Virus record (IMG/VR): IMGVR_UViG_3300037245_002187
Coordinates: 1-22,303 of that record
Source: a virus
DNA: 22,303 bases
Direction: 5' to 3' (one strand)
The notes under the pieces were generated by a model. It had not been told where the DNA came from and did not search any database. It was given only the letters and a program-made list of their open reading frames with translations. This document shows positions 13,253-21,255 of the stretch, piece after piece; position 1 is the first letter of the stretch; each line of letters opens with the position of its first letter. The position numbers and the translations under genes are program-made.

Positions 13253-13981
13253 ATGCCACTGACAACAGATCCGAACATCGCTTCTGATACTCAGAAGCTC
13301 GTTCCTGGTGAGATAGTAATGCTCTACCAGATAGACGCCACCGACCAGGGGGCGAATGCCATCTACTACTTTGTGCAGGCTACCATAGAGAATTCAGCAG
13401 TGCAATTTGATGGTGACACCTACATTCCTATAGATATGAAGATACGTGGCTTCGAGTCTTCAGGTAGAGGTCTCCCTCGGCCCAAGTTTACTATCTCTAA
13501 CATCACCAAAGCTATGGCGAGTGCCGTACTCAACTATGAGGACATTTTAGGAGCTACACTGACTAGAATTAGGACCTTTAGAAAGTACCTAGACGGAGAG
13601 AGTGAAGCTAACCCGTCCGCTTATTTCCCCCCAGAGCTATGGGTCTTCCAGAGGAAGACCGCACACTCAAAGTTCGTTATAGAATGGGAGTTGGCAGCCT
13701 ATTTAGACTTCGAAGGTACCACATTACCTAAGAGACAGGCTATCAGAGAGACATGTGATAATGCATATCGATTCTGGAACGCTGTCTCTAGATCCTGGGA
13801 CTATTCTAAGGCTACTTGTCCCTATGTGGGAGATGATATGTTCGAAATAAGCGGAACACCTACCAATGACGAAACAGATGATGATTGCGGTAGGAAGGTA
13901 TCTGATTGCAAGCTACGCTTTTCTGCTACATCGCTACCATTTAGAGGATTTCCAAACATTAGCAAACTAAGGGTGAGATAA
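13253..13981 (+). CDS. Minor tail protein L-like (Fe-S cluster tip protein)
   Basis: Lambda gpL-like tip protein. The 242-aa product begins with the family's beta-rich N-domain (SDTQKLVPGEIVMLYQID) and includes the typical RGFESSGRGLPRPKFTISN stretch. The C-terminal domain has four cysteines, C168 (RETCDN), C189 (ATCPYVGDDMF), C212 (DDDCGRK) and C219 (SDCKLRF). They occupy the arrangement that coordinates a [4Fe-4S] cluster in lambda gpL relatives (established for that family); cluster binding here is inferred. It ends with FRGFPNISKLRVR, similar to the family's FGGFP motif. The gene lies between M- and K-like genes; its TAA overlaps the next ATG (ATAATGG). Confidence 0.87.
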   Translation: MPLTTDPNIASDTQKLVPGEIVMLYQIDATDQGANAIYYFVQATIENSAVQFDGDTYIPIDMKIRGFESSGRGLPRPKFTISNITKAMASAVLNYEDILGATLTRIRTFRKYLDGESEANPSAYFPPELWVFQRKTAHSKFVIEWELAAYLDFEGTTLPKRQAIRETCDNAYRFWNAVSRSWDYSKATCPYVGDDMFEISGTPTNDETDDDCGRKVSDCKLRFSATSLPFRGFPNISKLRVR

Positions 13982-14748
13982 TGGATCTTACAGGCCTAAC
14001 TTCAACCATGAAAGAGGGCTTTGTAGATTATTTCGGAGGGGATATCGACACCGCGGTTCGCGACCATGCAAAAGAAGAGTATCCGAACGAAAGCTGCGGT
14101 CTCATTGTAGACGATTACTACTTTCCCTGTAAGAATATCCACAAAGAACCCGAAAACCACTTCCGTATTGACCCCAAGGACTCCCTGAAGGCTCATAACG
14201 CTGGAGAGGTGCGTGCCGTAGTCCATAGTCACTCCATGGATCATGCTTGGCCCTCCCCAGACGACATGAGAATGCAGGTGCAATCTAAGCTCCCTTGGGG
14301 CATTGTTGTTCTTAGAGAGAACCTTTCCACAGAGGGTCCGTACTACTGGGGCAGCCGAGAACTATGGCCTAAACAGCCATATGAGGGCAGACCCTTCATC
14401 TACGGCGCCCAGGATTGCTATTCGCTCTGTTGGGACTATTATATGAATGAGTTCGAAATAGAGCTACCCATTGTACCCCGCAAGTGGGGCTGGTGGGAAG
14501 ACGAAAAGAACATCTTCGTCGATATGTATGAGGAAGCCGGCATGGTGCTGGTAGACATCACGGATATCAAGCCCGGAGACATGCTCTACATGACAGTAGG
14601 CATAAGCAACGGCATTTCTAACCACAGTGGGATCTATCTGGGCAATAATCTCATCTTACACCACTTAGTCAACAGGCTCTCCCGCAGAGAGCCCTTTGTC
14701 AACTGGCGTGACAGCGTCACACATGTTATAAGGCATAAAAGCCAATGA
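13981..14748 (+). CDS. Tail tip K-like protein: JAMM plus NlpC/P60 peptidase
   Basis: This 255-aa protein joins two domains in the lambda gpK order. The N-terminal MPN/JAMM domain (about 20-125) has E37 in NESCGLIVDD and a perfect zinc motif H82-x-H84-x7-S92-x-x-D95 (HSHSMDHAWPSPDD). The C-terminal NlpC/P60 cysteine peptidase (about 135-255) has C146 in YGAQDCYSLCWDYY, H215 in SNHSGIYLG and a third polar residue at H227 or H228. Such proteins are thought to trim tip components and cut peptidoglycan during DNA injection. Both active sites look intact. It overlaps both neighbours (ATG at the L stop; ATGA with the I-like gene), as in lambda-type operons. Confidence 0.92.
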   Translation: MDLTGLTSTMKEGFVDYFGGDIDTAVRDHAKEEYPNESCGLIVDDYYFPCKNIHKEPENHFRIDPKDSLKAHNAGEVRAVVHSHSMDHAWPSPDDMRMQVQSKLPWGIVVLRENLSTEGPYYWGSRELWPKQPYEGRPFIYGAQDCYSLCWDYYMNEFEIELPIVPRKWGWWEDEKNIFVDMYEEAGMVLVDITDIKPGDMLYMTVGISNGISNHSGIYLGNNLILHHLVNRLSRREPFVNWRDSVTHVIRHKSQ

Positions 14749-15326
14749 TAAGAAACATCTATCTATATGGTCATCTTGAAGAGCAGTTTGGAGGCCAACA
14801 CGAGTATGATGTAGAGAGTCCCGCAGAAGCAATACGAGCACTACAGGCCAACAAAGGAGACTTCTATGATACCCTCAGAGAGGGTAATTACTATGTCATT
14901 GTTGGAGATGATCTTGATGTGGGTAAAGACATCCCTAAAGAGGAGCTTCTTCTACAGCGTAAGGATGACATCCATATCGTACCTGAGTACCACGGTTCCG
15001 GTAGTTCAAAAGGATGGTATTACATCATCGCTGGAGTTATACTCATCGCAATAGGTATCGCATTCCCAGTTCTGGCCCCCTATACTATCCCAATGGGTGT
15101 TGCCCTGATTGCTGGTGGTATCGCTATGCTCTTAGCTCCATCTCCACAAGTCACTGATTATGGATCACAAGAGCAAGCAGATGAACGTCCATCCTTCCTA
15201 TTTAAGGGACCTGTCAATCTAGTTGAACAGGGTCATCCTATCCCATTAGTCTACGGAGAGGTTATAATGGGCTCTATCGTTGTTCACTCTGGTCTTGAAG
15301 CCGAGGAAATCGCACCCGGTCCTTAA
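14745..15326 (+). CDS. Tail assembly protein I-like
   Basis: This is the gpI homologue, required for tail-tip assembly together with K and J. The 193-aa protein has an N-terminal ubiquitin-like region (IRNIYLYGHLEEQFGGQ, SPAEAIRALQANKGDF, then EELLLQRKDDIHIVPEYHG). Two hydrophobic segments follow (about 91-108 and 113-131, GVILIAIGIAFPVL and MGVALIAGGIAMLLAPSPQ). The C-terminus has the family's NLVEQGHPIPLVYGEVIMGS motif. It starts in an ATGA overlap with the K-like gene and is followed by the J-like gene 13 bases later. Membrane-like helices are usual in gpI and may contact the host envelope at injection. Confidence 0.88.
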   Translation: MIRNIYLYGHLEEQFGGQHEYDVESPAEAIRALQANKGDFYDTLREGNYYVIVGDDLDVGKDIPKEELLLQRKDDIHIVPEYHGSGSSKGWYYIIAGVILIAIGIAFPVLAPYTIPMGVALIAGGIAMLLAPSPQVTDYGSQEQADERPSFLFKGPVNLVEQGHPIPLVYGEVIMGSIVVHSGLEAEEIAPGP

Positions 15327-15338
15327 GGAATAGCCATT

Positions 15339-18300
15339 ATGTCTGAGATTCAATACTATAAAGGTAAGAAGGGAGGAGGTTGTTTTCCTTCTGGCACCAT
15401 GATCGAAGCCCCGGATGGGCATAAGCCCATCCAAGAGTTCCAAGTCGGGGATCCTATTTGGTGCTATAACTCAAATGGTGAGTTAATTCAAGGTCAGGTA
15501 AAAGAGGCCTTCAAACATAGCCTCGAAGATACAGAGAATAGAGTTCTCTATATCTATCACGAGAGCGGAGTGCTGCGACCAACCTTCAATCACTATATCC
15601 TTACGGAAGAAGGCAAGTACAAGGAAGCCAAAGACTTCAAGATTGGAGAGAAGCTCACTAATGAGGCAGGTGACCTTAAAAGGATCCTGGCAGTAATTCC
15701 AGATCCGGATGAATATGATTATACCTACAATCTTACCGTATTTCCATTCCCCACCTATATTGCAGATGGCATAAAAGTCCATAATAAGGGTGGTGGAAAA
15801 GGAGGCGGTAGCGAACAAAGAACACCTGTAGAGGACGCAAATAGCCTCCAGGCCCGCGGTATGGCTCGTCTTATCGACATTATGTGCGAAGGTGAGATCC
15901 ATGGGCTAGTAGATGGCGCCAAATCCATCTTTTTTGATGAAGTTGTCCACCAAAATGACGACAACTCATACAATTTCGACGGCGTAACCTACTATGAGCG
16001 AAAAGGGACCGCAGATCAAGACATAATTAGTGGTTTCAAGGACAGTGAAGGCGAACACTCCGTACAGATAGAAGTTACCGAGCAGGGTGGTGGCATTATA
16101 CGCCAAATTACCGATACAGAGGTCGATGACGTACGCGTAACCGTACAGGTACCACAGCTTTATCAAGTTAATAATGAGACTGGCGACATCCAAGAGCATA
16201 CAGTCCAAATGCAGATCCACGTGCAGCCTTTTACTGGTAATTTCTCGTCTGTAGCCACAATCAATTTAGCAGGCAAGTGTACTTCTGCATATCAGAGGTC
16301 TGTGCGCATTACGGGCCTAGCCAACTATGGCCCAGGTCCCTGGAAGATCAAAGTTACCAGAACAACCAAGGATTCAGATTCTGTCTATTTTATCGACAGG
16401 ACATATTGGTTCTCCTATACTGAGTTAATAAATGAGCGATTTTCGTACCCTCACAGTGCTCTTATAGGGCTGGAAGTCAACGCGGAACAGTTCGGGGACC
16501 GTATTCCCAACCGTTATTATCACATTAAGGGCATGAAGATCAAATATCCATCCAACTACAACCCTACAACCAGAGTTTATACCGGTGAGTGGAATGGGAC
16601 TTTTGTTACCGGGTGGACGGACAATCCTGCGTGGGTTTACTATGATCTTGTGAACAATTCCAGGTATGGTCTTGGTCTTAACGCTGCCTACATAGATAAA
16701 TGGGGTCTGTACACGATCGCTCAGTATTGCGATACTCTGGTCGACGACGGATTCGGTTCTACCGAACCGCGCTTCACGTTCAACGGTGTAATCCAGTCTC
16801 GGGCAGAAGCCTACTTTGTCATGACTATGATCTGTAGTTGCTTCAGGGCGATGCCATATTGGGCCTCAAATACAGCATACGTCTCTCAGGACAGCCCAAA
16901 AGCCGCCTCAAAACTAGTCACCGCAGCCAGTGTTATCGGTGGAGAGTTCATTTATGAGTCTTCAGGTCTCACAGGGCGTAGGACAGTCGCAAATGTGACC
17001 TGGAATGACCCAGCCGATTTTTACAGACCGGCCGTAGAGCAAGTTCAGCACGATTTAGGTGTTAACAGATATGGATTTAAGCCAATAGATGTCCAGGCAT
17101 ACGGCTGTACGTCCAGAGGCCAGGCTCACAGGCTTGGTAAGTGGATTATCGACTCAGAGTACAGTGAAACAGAGTTAGTGCGCTACAGAGCCTCCTGGGA
17201 CCACGTAGATGTAGTTCCGGGCGACATCATCAAGATAGCCGATCCCCACTATGCTTCTAATGCGGAATTTGGGGGTCGCATCGATAATGCGACCACCACA
17301 TCTATCACTCTAGATAGGGAAGTGACCCTAGACGGGGTTACGGCATATACTCTCTGGTGTACTTTACCGGACAATACTATTGAAGAGAAAGATGTCCTTT
17401 CTGGAGTCGGTACTCACACCACTTTGACAACTGTAGCCTTTAGTTCTGCTCCACAGAAGCATGCACTTTGGGTGCTTACCTCAAACGTCCTAACTACTAG
17501 AGACTTCCGTGTCCTAACCATCAAAGAGTCAGAGCCTCATATCGCAGAGATCCATGCACTAGAATATGATGCAACTAAGTTCGCCAGAGTCGAACAAGAC
17601 ATCTATTTAGATACCACACCAGTCTCTCAGACTCCTAGTGGTCCATTGATTGCCCCTACCGGTCTCACTATTCAAGAATACCATCGAATGGAAGGCCAAA
17701 ACTCCCTTTTTGGTGTGATTATCTCTTGGGAACCATCGGCAGACAACAGAGTTATCCTCTATGAGGCACAAATTAAGCAAGATGGCGACTACCAATGGAC
17801 GACAATCGGAAATTCTACCACAAATAGCATCACCATCCAGAGTCTAGAGGCAGGTACATACGATTTTAGAGTGCGTGCTAGGTCTTATACACTGATGTCT
17901 TCCTGGATATCGACATCTGAGGTCATTGATAATGACCCAGATGCCCCACCTGACATCGAAGGATTGCAGGTCGCTGGTGGTGGAACCCAATACACCGGGA
18001 AGAACATAGAAATCGAGTGGACAGAGAGCGCAGACCCGAAGATTCTCAACTATAAGGTAGATGTCTACATGTACGTGGATGACGTTTTCCTCCGTACAGA
18101 GTACGTACCTGTCGGCCGCTATACTTACTTCTGGGACTACAATCTAGAAGATAATGGTGGTGTAGGCAAGAGAGCAATTAGATTTAGGGTCTATGGTCAG
18201 GATGTCCATGGTAAATTCTCTAACAATCCGGCAGTTCTTGTCGCATCTAATCCTCCACCCGACATGTCTGGTTCTTCACCGACAATTACGCCTATCTTTA

Positions 18301-20045
18301 ATGGACTCAAGATCGATTGGGGAGCCATTCAGCCAGCAGACACTGATCTCGATAAGTATAAAGTCTATATAAGTGCCTTTAGTCCACCAACTGATATTGT
18401 AGGTGTCGTGGATAAAAACACGCTTATCCATTACCCCGGGGGCCTACGTTCTGATACTACTTATTATGTACAGATAGAGCCGTGGGATCTTTGGGGTCCT
18501 GGCACAAAAACAACCCCCACTTCGGGCTATGAACCGCTTGAGGTTCCTCAGTTCAATATTGATTCCGAGCTGTCTGAAAACATCACCATGACGGACTTCG
18601 ACGGGAACAATGCGGCCGCTCTTATCTCACTTTATGACAGGAATAAGACGAGTGGAGGAGTGTCTTACACTATTGGTGGCACGGATAAGTGGATTGACTA
18701 CACATTCCCAATCAAGATGCTTATAGATCGTATTGCAGTCTGGGTATCTGACAGTATGGATGTGTACGTTGCCTATACGGAGGACGGGACAACCTGGAAC
18801 TGGCTCAAAGCTGAAGCAGATCACACTCTCACCAGTACGAACGAGTTACTGGCTGGTGCCAATCAGGCAGACTGCCAGACGAACTACTGGACGCTCCCAG
18901 CGTCCGGCAAGCATGTCGCTATCTTTCCACAGCAGACTGTGGCGAAGGCTGTACGTCTGTACATGATGGGTAGCGTCACTAGGTCCATTTACGAGCTAGT
19001 CTTCTTCCGGGAAGTACTAGCAGAGTACATTATAGCCGATTATCTATCAGCCATCAGTGCCAATCTAGGTACGATTACCGCTGGTATTCTACAAAGTCCT
19101 ACTTGGGACGCAGATAATGGAATGCTCTTTGATTTGATTGCTGAAGCTGTAAAATTTGGTGGTGCAACAGACCCAAAATTTGATTGGGATGGTGGTACAA
19201 ATACATTAAACATCGGAGCAGTCGTAACATTTGAAAGCGCGTCATCAGGCTATTCTAACATAAGTGACAAACCTACAGACTTGGGTGATATTAATGAAGG
19301 TGAAGGAACCAAATTGACGGGTATTGCCACAGGAGCAGATGTAACAGGAGATAATACGGCAGATGATACAGATAAGGTTGGTGGGGTTGATGCTGCTACT
19401 ATCGCTGGTTGGAAATATGCTGGTCAAACAACCATTGATGGTGGTGATATTCAAACAGATACTATTACAGCAGTTCAAATTGGAGCGAATGAAATCATTA
19501 CAGTAGAGGCAAACATTGATAATGCTGTTATTAATACATTGCATCTAGCAGAAGCTGCTGTAACTGACTTTTCAAATTACTTCTCTACCGGAGATGTTTC
19601 TATAAACGCATGGACATATGGTACTTGGTATGATCTGTTTGAATTAGACTATGATATTTCACCAACACAAACAGATTATGGACTCATAATTAGTGGGCAA
19701 ATAGGCGCATCCACATCTTCATTTATAGATAGTGGCTATATTAACTATTCTGTTGGTTTGGAATATAAATGGATAATAAGTGTAGTTGGAGGAGCAACTA
19801 TACGAACATTTACAGACCGTATAGGTCAACTATTTACAGTAAAACAAGCGGTTCAAGGTGTATTCTTTTATCAAGAAGATTCAGGTGGTAATTTTAATGC
19901 TTATATCACAGATTCAAGTTTTAGTGCTGATGATACTGTTAGACTTACTTTACAAGCAAGACGGATTACTGGAGGTGGCACCTCCGCCACAGTAACCGGA
20001 GATATATCACTTAGATTTGGAAGTATAACGGGGTTGAAAAAATAA
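15339..20045 (+). CDS. Tip attachment / host specificity protein J-like, with Hint domain
   Basis: Lambda gpJ-like central fibre that binds the receptor. The 1568-aa product has a Gly-rich N-terminus split by a Hint domain (15-149). The conserved tip body covers about 160-760: SYNFDGVTYYERKG, RYYHIKGMKIKYPSNYNP, YGLGLNAAYIDKWGLYTIAQ, CTSRGQAHRLGKWIIDSE and TLDREVTL parallel lambda J closely. Three fibronectin-III-like modules follow (about 766-865, 868-970, 971-1067). Next is a discoidin-like (F5/8) carbohydrate-binding-like region (about 1072-1227, for example VYVAYTEDGTTWNW and VAKAVRLYMMGS). From about residue 1255 the DNA becomes AT-rich and the sequence is a different, probably exchanged, distal end. 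The SD is AAGGAA. It is longer than lambda J (1132 aa) because of these additions. Confidence 0.93.
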   Translation: MSEIQYYKGKKGGGCFPSGTMIEAPDGHKPIQEFQVGDPIWCYNSNGELIQGQVKEAFKHSLEDTENRVLYIYHESGVLRPTFNHYILTEEGKYKEAKDFKIGEKLTNEAGDLKRILAVIPDPDEYDYTYNLTVFPFPTYIADGIKVHNKGGGKGGGSEQRTPVEDANSLQARGMARLIDIMCEGEIHGLVDGAKSIFFDEVVHQNDDNSYNFDGVTYYERKGTADQDIISGFKDSEGEHSVQIEVTEQGGGIIRQITDTEVDDVRVTVQVPQLYQVNNETGDIQEHTVQMQIHVQPFTGNFSSVATINLAGKCTSAYQRSVRITGLANYGPGPWKIKVTRTTKDSDSVYFIDRTYWFSYTELINERFSYPHSALIGLEVNAEQFGDRIPNRYYHIKGMKIKYPSNYNPTTRVYTGEWNGTFVTGWTDNPAWVYYDLVNNSRYGLGLNAAYIDKWGLYTIAQYCDTLVDDGFGSTEPRFTFNGVIQSRAEAYFVMTMICSCFRAMPYWASNTAYVSQDSPKAASKLVTAASVIGGEFIYESSGLTGRRTVANVTWNDPADFYRPAVEQVQHDLGVNRYGFKPIDVQAYGCTSRGQAHRLGKWIIDSEYSETELVRYRASWDHVDVVPGDIIKIADPHYASNAEFGGRIDNATTTSITLDREVTLDGVTAYTLWCTLPDNTIEEKDVLSGVGTHTTLTTVAFSSAPQKHALWVLTSNVLTTRDFRVLTIKESEPHIAEIHALEYDATKFARVEQDIYLDTTPVSQTPSGPLIAPTGLTIQEYHRMEGQNSLFGVIISWEPSADNRVILYEAQIKQDGDYQWTTIGNSTTNSITIQSLEAGTYDFRVRARSYTLMSSWISTSEVIDNDPDAPPDIEGLQVAGGGTQYTGKNIEIEWTESADPKILNYKVDVYMYVDDVFLRTEYVPVGRYTYFWDYNLEDNGGVGKRAIRFRVYGQDVHGKFSNNPAVLVASNPPPDMSGSSPTITPIFNGLKIDWGAIQPADTDLDKYKVYISAFSPPTDIVGVVDKNTLIHYPGGLRSDTTYYVQIEPWDLWGPGTKTTPTSGYEPLEVPQFNIDSELSENITMTDFDGNNAAALISLYDRNKTSGGVSYTIGGTDKWIDYTFPIKMLIDRIAVWVSDSMDVYVAYTEDGTTWNWLKAEADHTLTSTNELLAGANQADCQTNYWTLPASGKHVAIFPQQTVAKAVRLYMMGSVTRSIYELVFFREVLAEYIIADYLSAISANLGTITAGILQSPTWDADNGMLFDLIAEAVKFGGATDPKFDWDGGTNTLNIGAVVTFESASSGYSNISDKPTDLGDINEGEGTKLTGIATGADVTGDNTADDTDKVGGVDAATIAGWKYAGQTTIDGGDIQTDTITAVQIGANEIITVEANIDNAVINTLHLAEAAVTDFSNYFSTGDVSINAWTYGTWYDLFELDYDISPTQTDYGLIISGQIGASTSSFIDSGYINYSVGLEYKWIISVVGGATIRTFTDRIGQLFTVKQAVQGVFFYQEDSGGNFNAYITDSSFSADDTVRLTLQARRITGGGTSATVTGDISLRFGSITGLKK
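15381..15785 (+). other. Hint (intein-like) domain inside J
   Basis: Residues 15-149 of the J-like protein form a mini-intein-sized Hint domain with no endonuclease. The N-terminal splice block is CFPSGTMIEAPDGHKPIQEF with the nucleophile Cys15. Block B is PTFNHYIL with Thr82 and His85. The C-terminal blocks are YNLTVFPFPTYIADGIKVHN, ending in His148-Asn149. The next residue is Lys150, not the Cys/Ser/Thr needed for normal splicing. The flanks are Gly-rich (KKGGG before, KGGGKGGG after), the same place as the short Gly/Ser start of lambda J. All the cleavage residues are present, so autocleavage or an unusual splicing route is possible. Confidence 0.87.
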
Positions 20046-20443
20046 TGGACTATACAACTTATGATGAAAATGGATTAATTCTTGGTAATATATTTACCAA
20101 TTCAGTGGAAAATCTTACAAACTTTAACTATATTGAAGGAACATATGATGGTGATACTCATTATATTGTTGATGGTGAAGTAGTTGAAAGACCATTATTG
20201 ACATCCGTTGCTTCTTTTGATAAAACCACACTTGTTCCGAATGGAATAGATTCTTGTGTTATTTCTACATTACCTGAATGTGTAGTTGTGGTTAGTTATA
20301 AAGATGAGACTCTAAAACCGGCATTTAATGAACCTATAACAGATGGTGAGTTAGAGATAACAGCAGATGAACCTGGAACTATTGTTGTAACTATTGATGC
20401 TTTTCCATATCAACAGTATAATGTAGAATTGGAGGCAACATAA
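20045..20443 (+). CDS. Small tail-fibre-associated protein with beta-sandwich-like C-terminus (132 aa)
   Basis: The 132-aa product resembles small proteins encoded next to phage fibre genes. It starts with DENGLILGNIFTN, then has YDGDTHYIVDGEVVERP, a pattern ('..YIVDGEVVERP..') that recurs in such proteins. The C-terminal half looks like a beta-sandwich (GELEITADEPGTIVVTIDAFPYQQYNVELEAT). It may be a fibre accessory or assembly protein, but its exact function is unknown. The ATG overlaps the J stop (TAATGG), and the next gene's ATG overlaps its own stop. It lies in the AT-rich island and shares its codon use, so it was probably acquired together with the J distal end. Confidence 0.68.
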   Translation: MDYTTYDENGLILGNIFTNSVENLTNFNYIEGTYDGDTHYIVDGEVVERPLLTSVASFDKTTLVPNGIDSCVISTLPECVVVVSYKDETLKPAFNEPITDGELEITADEPGTIVVTIDAFPYQQYNVELEAT

Positions 20444-20583
20444 TGTCAAAAATGAATATAAGTAAGATTCAACAGAGTTCTTTCGTACCTGATGATTATG
20501 CGCCTAAACATAAAGGAAAGAAAGCAGTCAATCAACTTGAATCATTAGAAAGGAGAATCAAAGAACTGGAAGATAAATCATAG
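20443..20583 (+). CDS. Very small helical hypothetical protein (46 aa)
   Basis: This gene falls below common length cut-offs. The 46-aa product begins MSKMNISKIQQSSFVPDDYA and ends in a Lys/Glu-rich heptad-like helix (VNQLESLERRIKELEDKS), so a short coiled coil is likely. A GGAGG SD lies 8 bases before an ATG that overlaps the previous stop, which supports real, coupled translation. The next gene follows with its own SD. It belongs to the AT-rich island. A fibre-associated or oligomerising accessory role would fit, but no function is claimed. Confidence 0.6.
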   Translation: MSKMNISKIQQSSFVPDDYAPKHKGKKAVNQLESLERRIKELEDKS

Positions 20584-20595
20584 AGGAGAAGAGGT

Positions 20596-21255
20596 ATGTC
20601 CCGACTTATTAGAATACAAGAACTCGAGGTAGAGGATCACATTATAGAGCGTGACAAGCTCTTCCAAGTGTACGTCTTCGGTCTGCCGCGCTCTGGCACA
20701 TCTATGATGACCAGAGTTTTGGAACTTCTAGGGGTGAATATGATCTACACCTCAGAGGAGAAGAAAGAGGAGTCTGACGAGAGATTCAAGAAGAAGTTCG
20801 GTGAGTATCATCCCAATCCCACAGGCTTCTATGAGGTAACAAGAGATCAGTTTAAGATGTTCGCAAAGGTTGTGTCTACCCCCTATGGTGGATGTAAAAT
20901 GATAGTTCCTGTCTCAGGTGTCAGGTGGGAGATCGTAAGAGATTTCCCTAGTAAGGTAATCCTCATGCTGCGAGACGCAGAAGAGATCAGGCAGTCCCAG
21001 ATGGCCTACTATAGAGAGGTAGATATAGATGTGGCCGCTATTAAGACGCTCCTTGTACAAGAGAAGCTAAAGCTCAAGAACCACAAGATCCCCTTTCTTG
21101 CAGTGGACTACAGACAGGTCTTAGAGGATAAGGTCTACATGGTTAAGCAGATCGCTGAGTTCATACGAAGCGATGTGGACCCACAGGCAGCTATAGGTTT
21201 CATCAATCCTAAGCAGAACCGCTTCAAGGCGGAACAGCTGGAGGCAGGCATTTGA
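20596..21255 (+). CDS. Sulfotransferase-like protein
   Basis: Sulfotransferases move sulfate from PAPS to hydroxyl or amine groups. The 219-aa protein has the 5'-phosphosulfate-binding loop GLPRSGTS (residues 29-36). It also has the 3'-phosphate region KVILMLRDAEEIRQSQ with Arg126 and Ser134 eight residues apart, the family's usual spacing. The product is short but includes both PAPS motifs; the acceptor-specific part is small. It has no signal peptide. SD: AGGAGAAGAGGT-ATG. Composition returns to the normal phage level here, so it is not part of the AT-rich island. It lies between the fibre region and another putative surface protein, which suggests modification of host glycans, of phage fibres or of the Ser/Thr tracts. 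That is speculation. A P-loop kinase is the alternative. Confidence 0.75.
   Translation: MSRLIRIQELEVEDHIIERDKLFQVYVFGLPRSGTSMMTRVLELLGVNMIYTSEEKKEESDERFKKKFGEYHPNPTGFYEVTRDQFKMFAKVVSTPYGGCKMIVPVSGVRWEIVRDFPSKVILMLRDAEEIRQSQMAYYREVDIDVAAIKTLLVQEKLKLKNHKIPFLAVDYRQVLEDKVYMVKQIAEFIRSDVDPQAAIGFINPKQNRFKAEQLEAGI

Larger units (their letters stand above)
19100..20590. other. AT-rich island: likely swapped receptor-binding module
   Basis: Hand counts show GC of 35/60 at 18841-18900, then 19/60 at 19741-19800, 20/60 at 20161-20220 and 22/60 at 20461-20520, returning to 27/60 at 21121-21180. Codon choice changes too: the AGG, CTA and ATA codons of the phage give way to ACA, GAA, TTA and AAT. The island holds the last ~310 residues of J and the next two genes, a functional unit at the distal fibre. 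The edges are estimated within about 40 bases. Confidence 0.75.

Noticed and set aside
15381-15785. Homing endonuclease inside the Hint domain
   Set aside because: The domain is only 135 residues, and no LAGLIDADG or HNH motif is visible.
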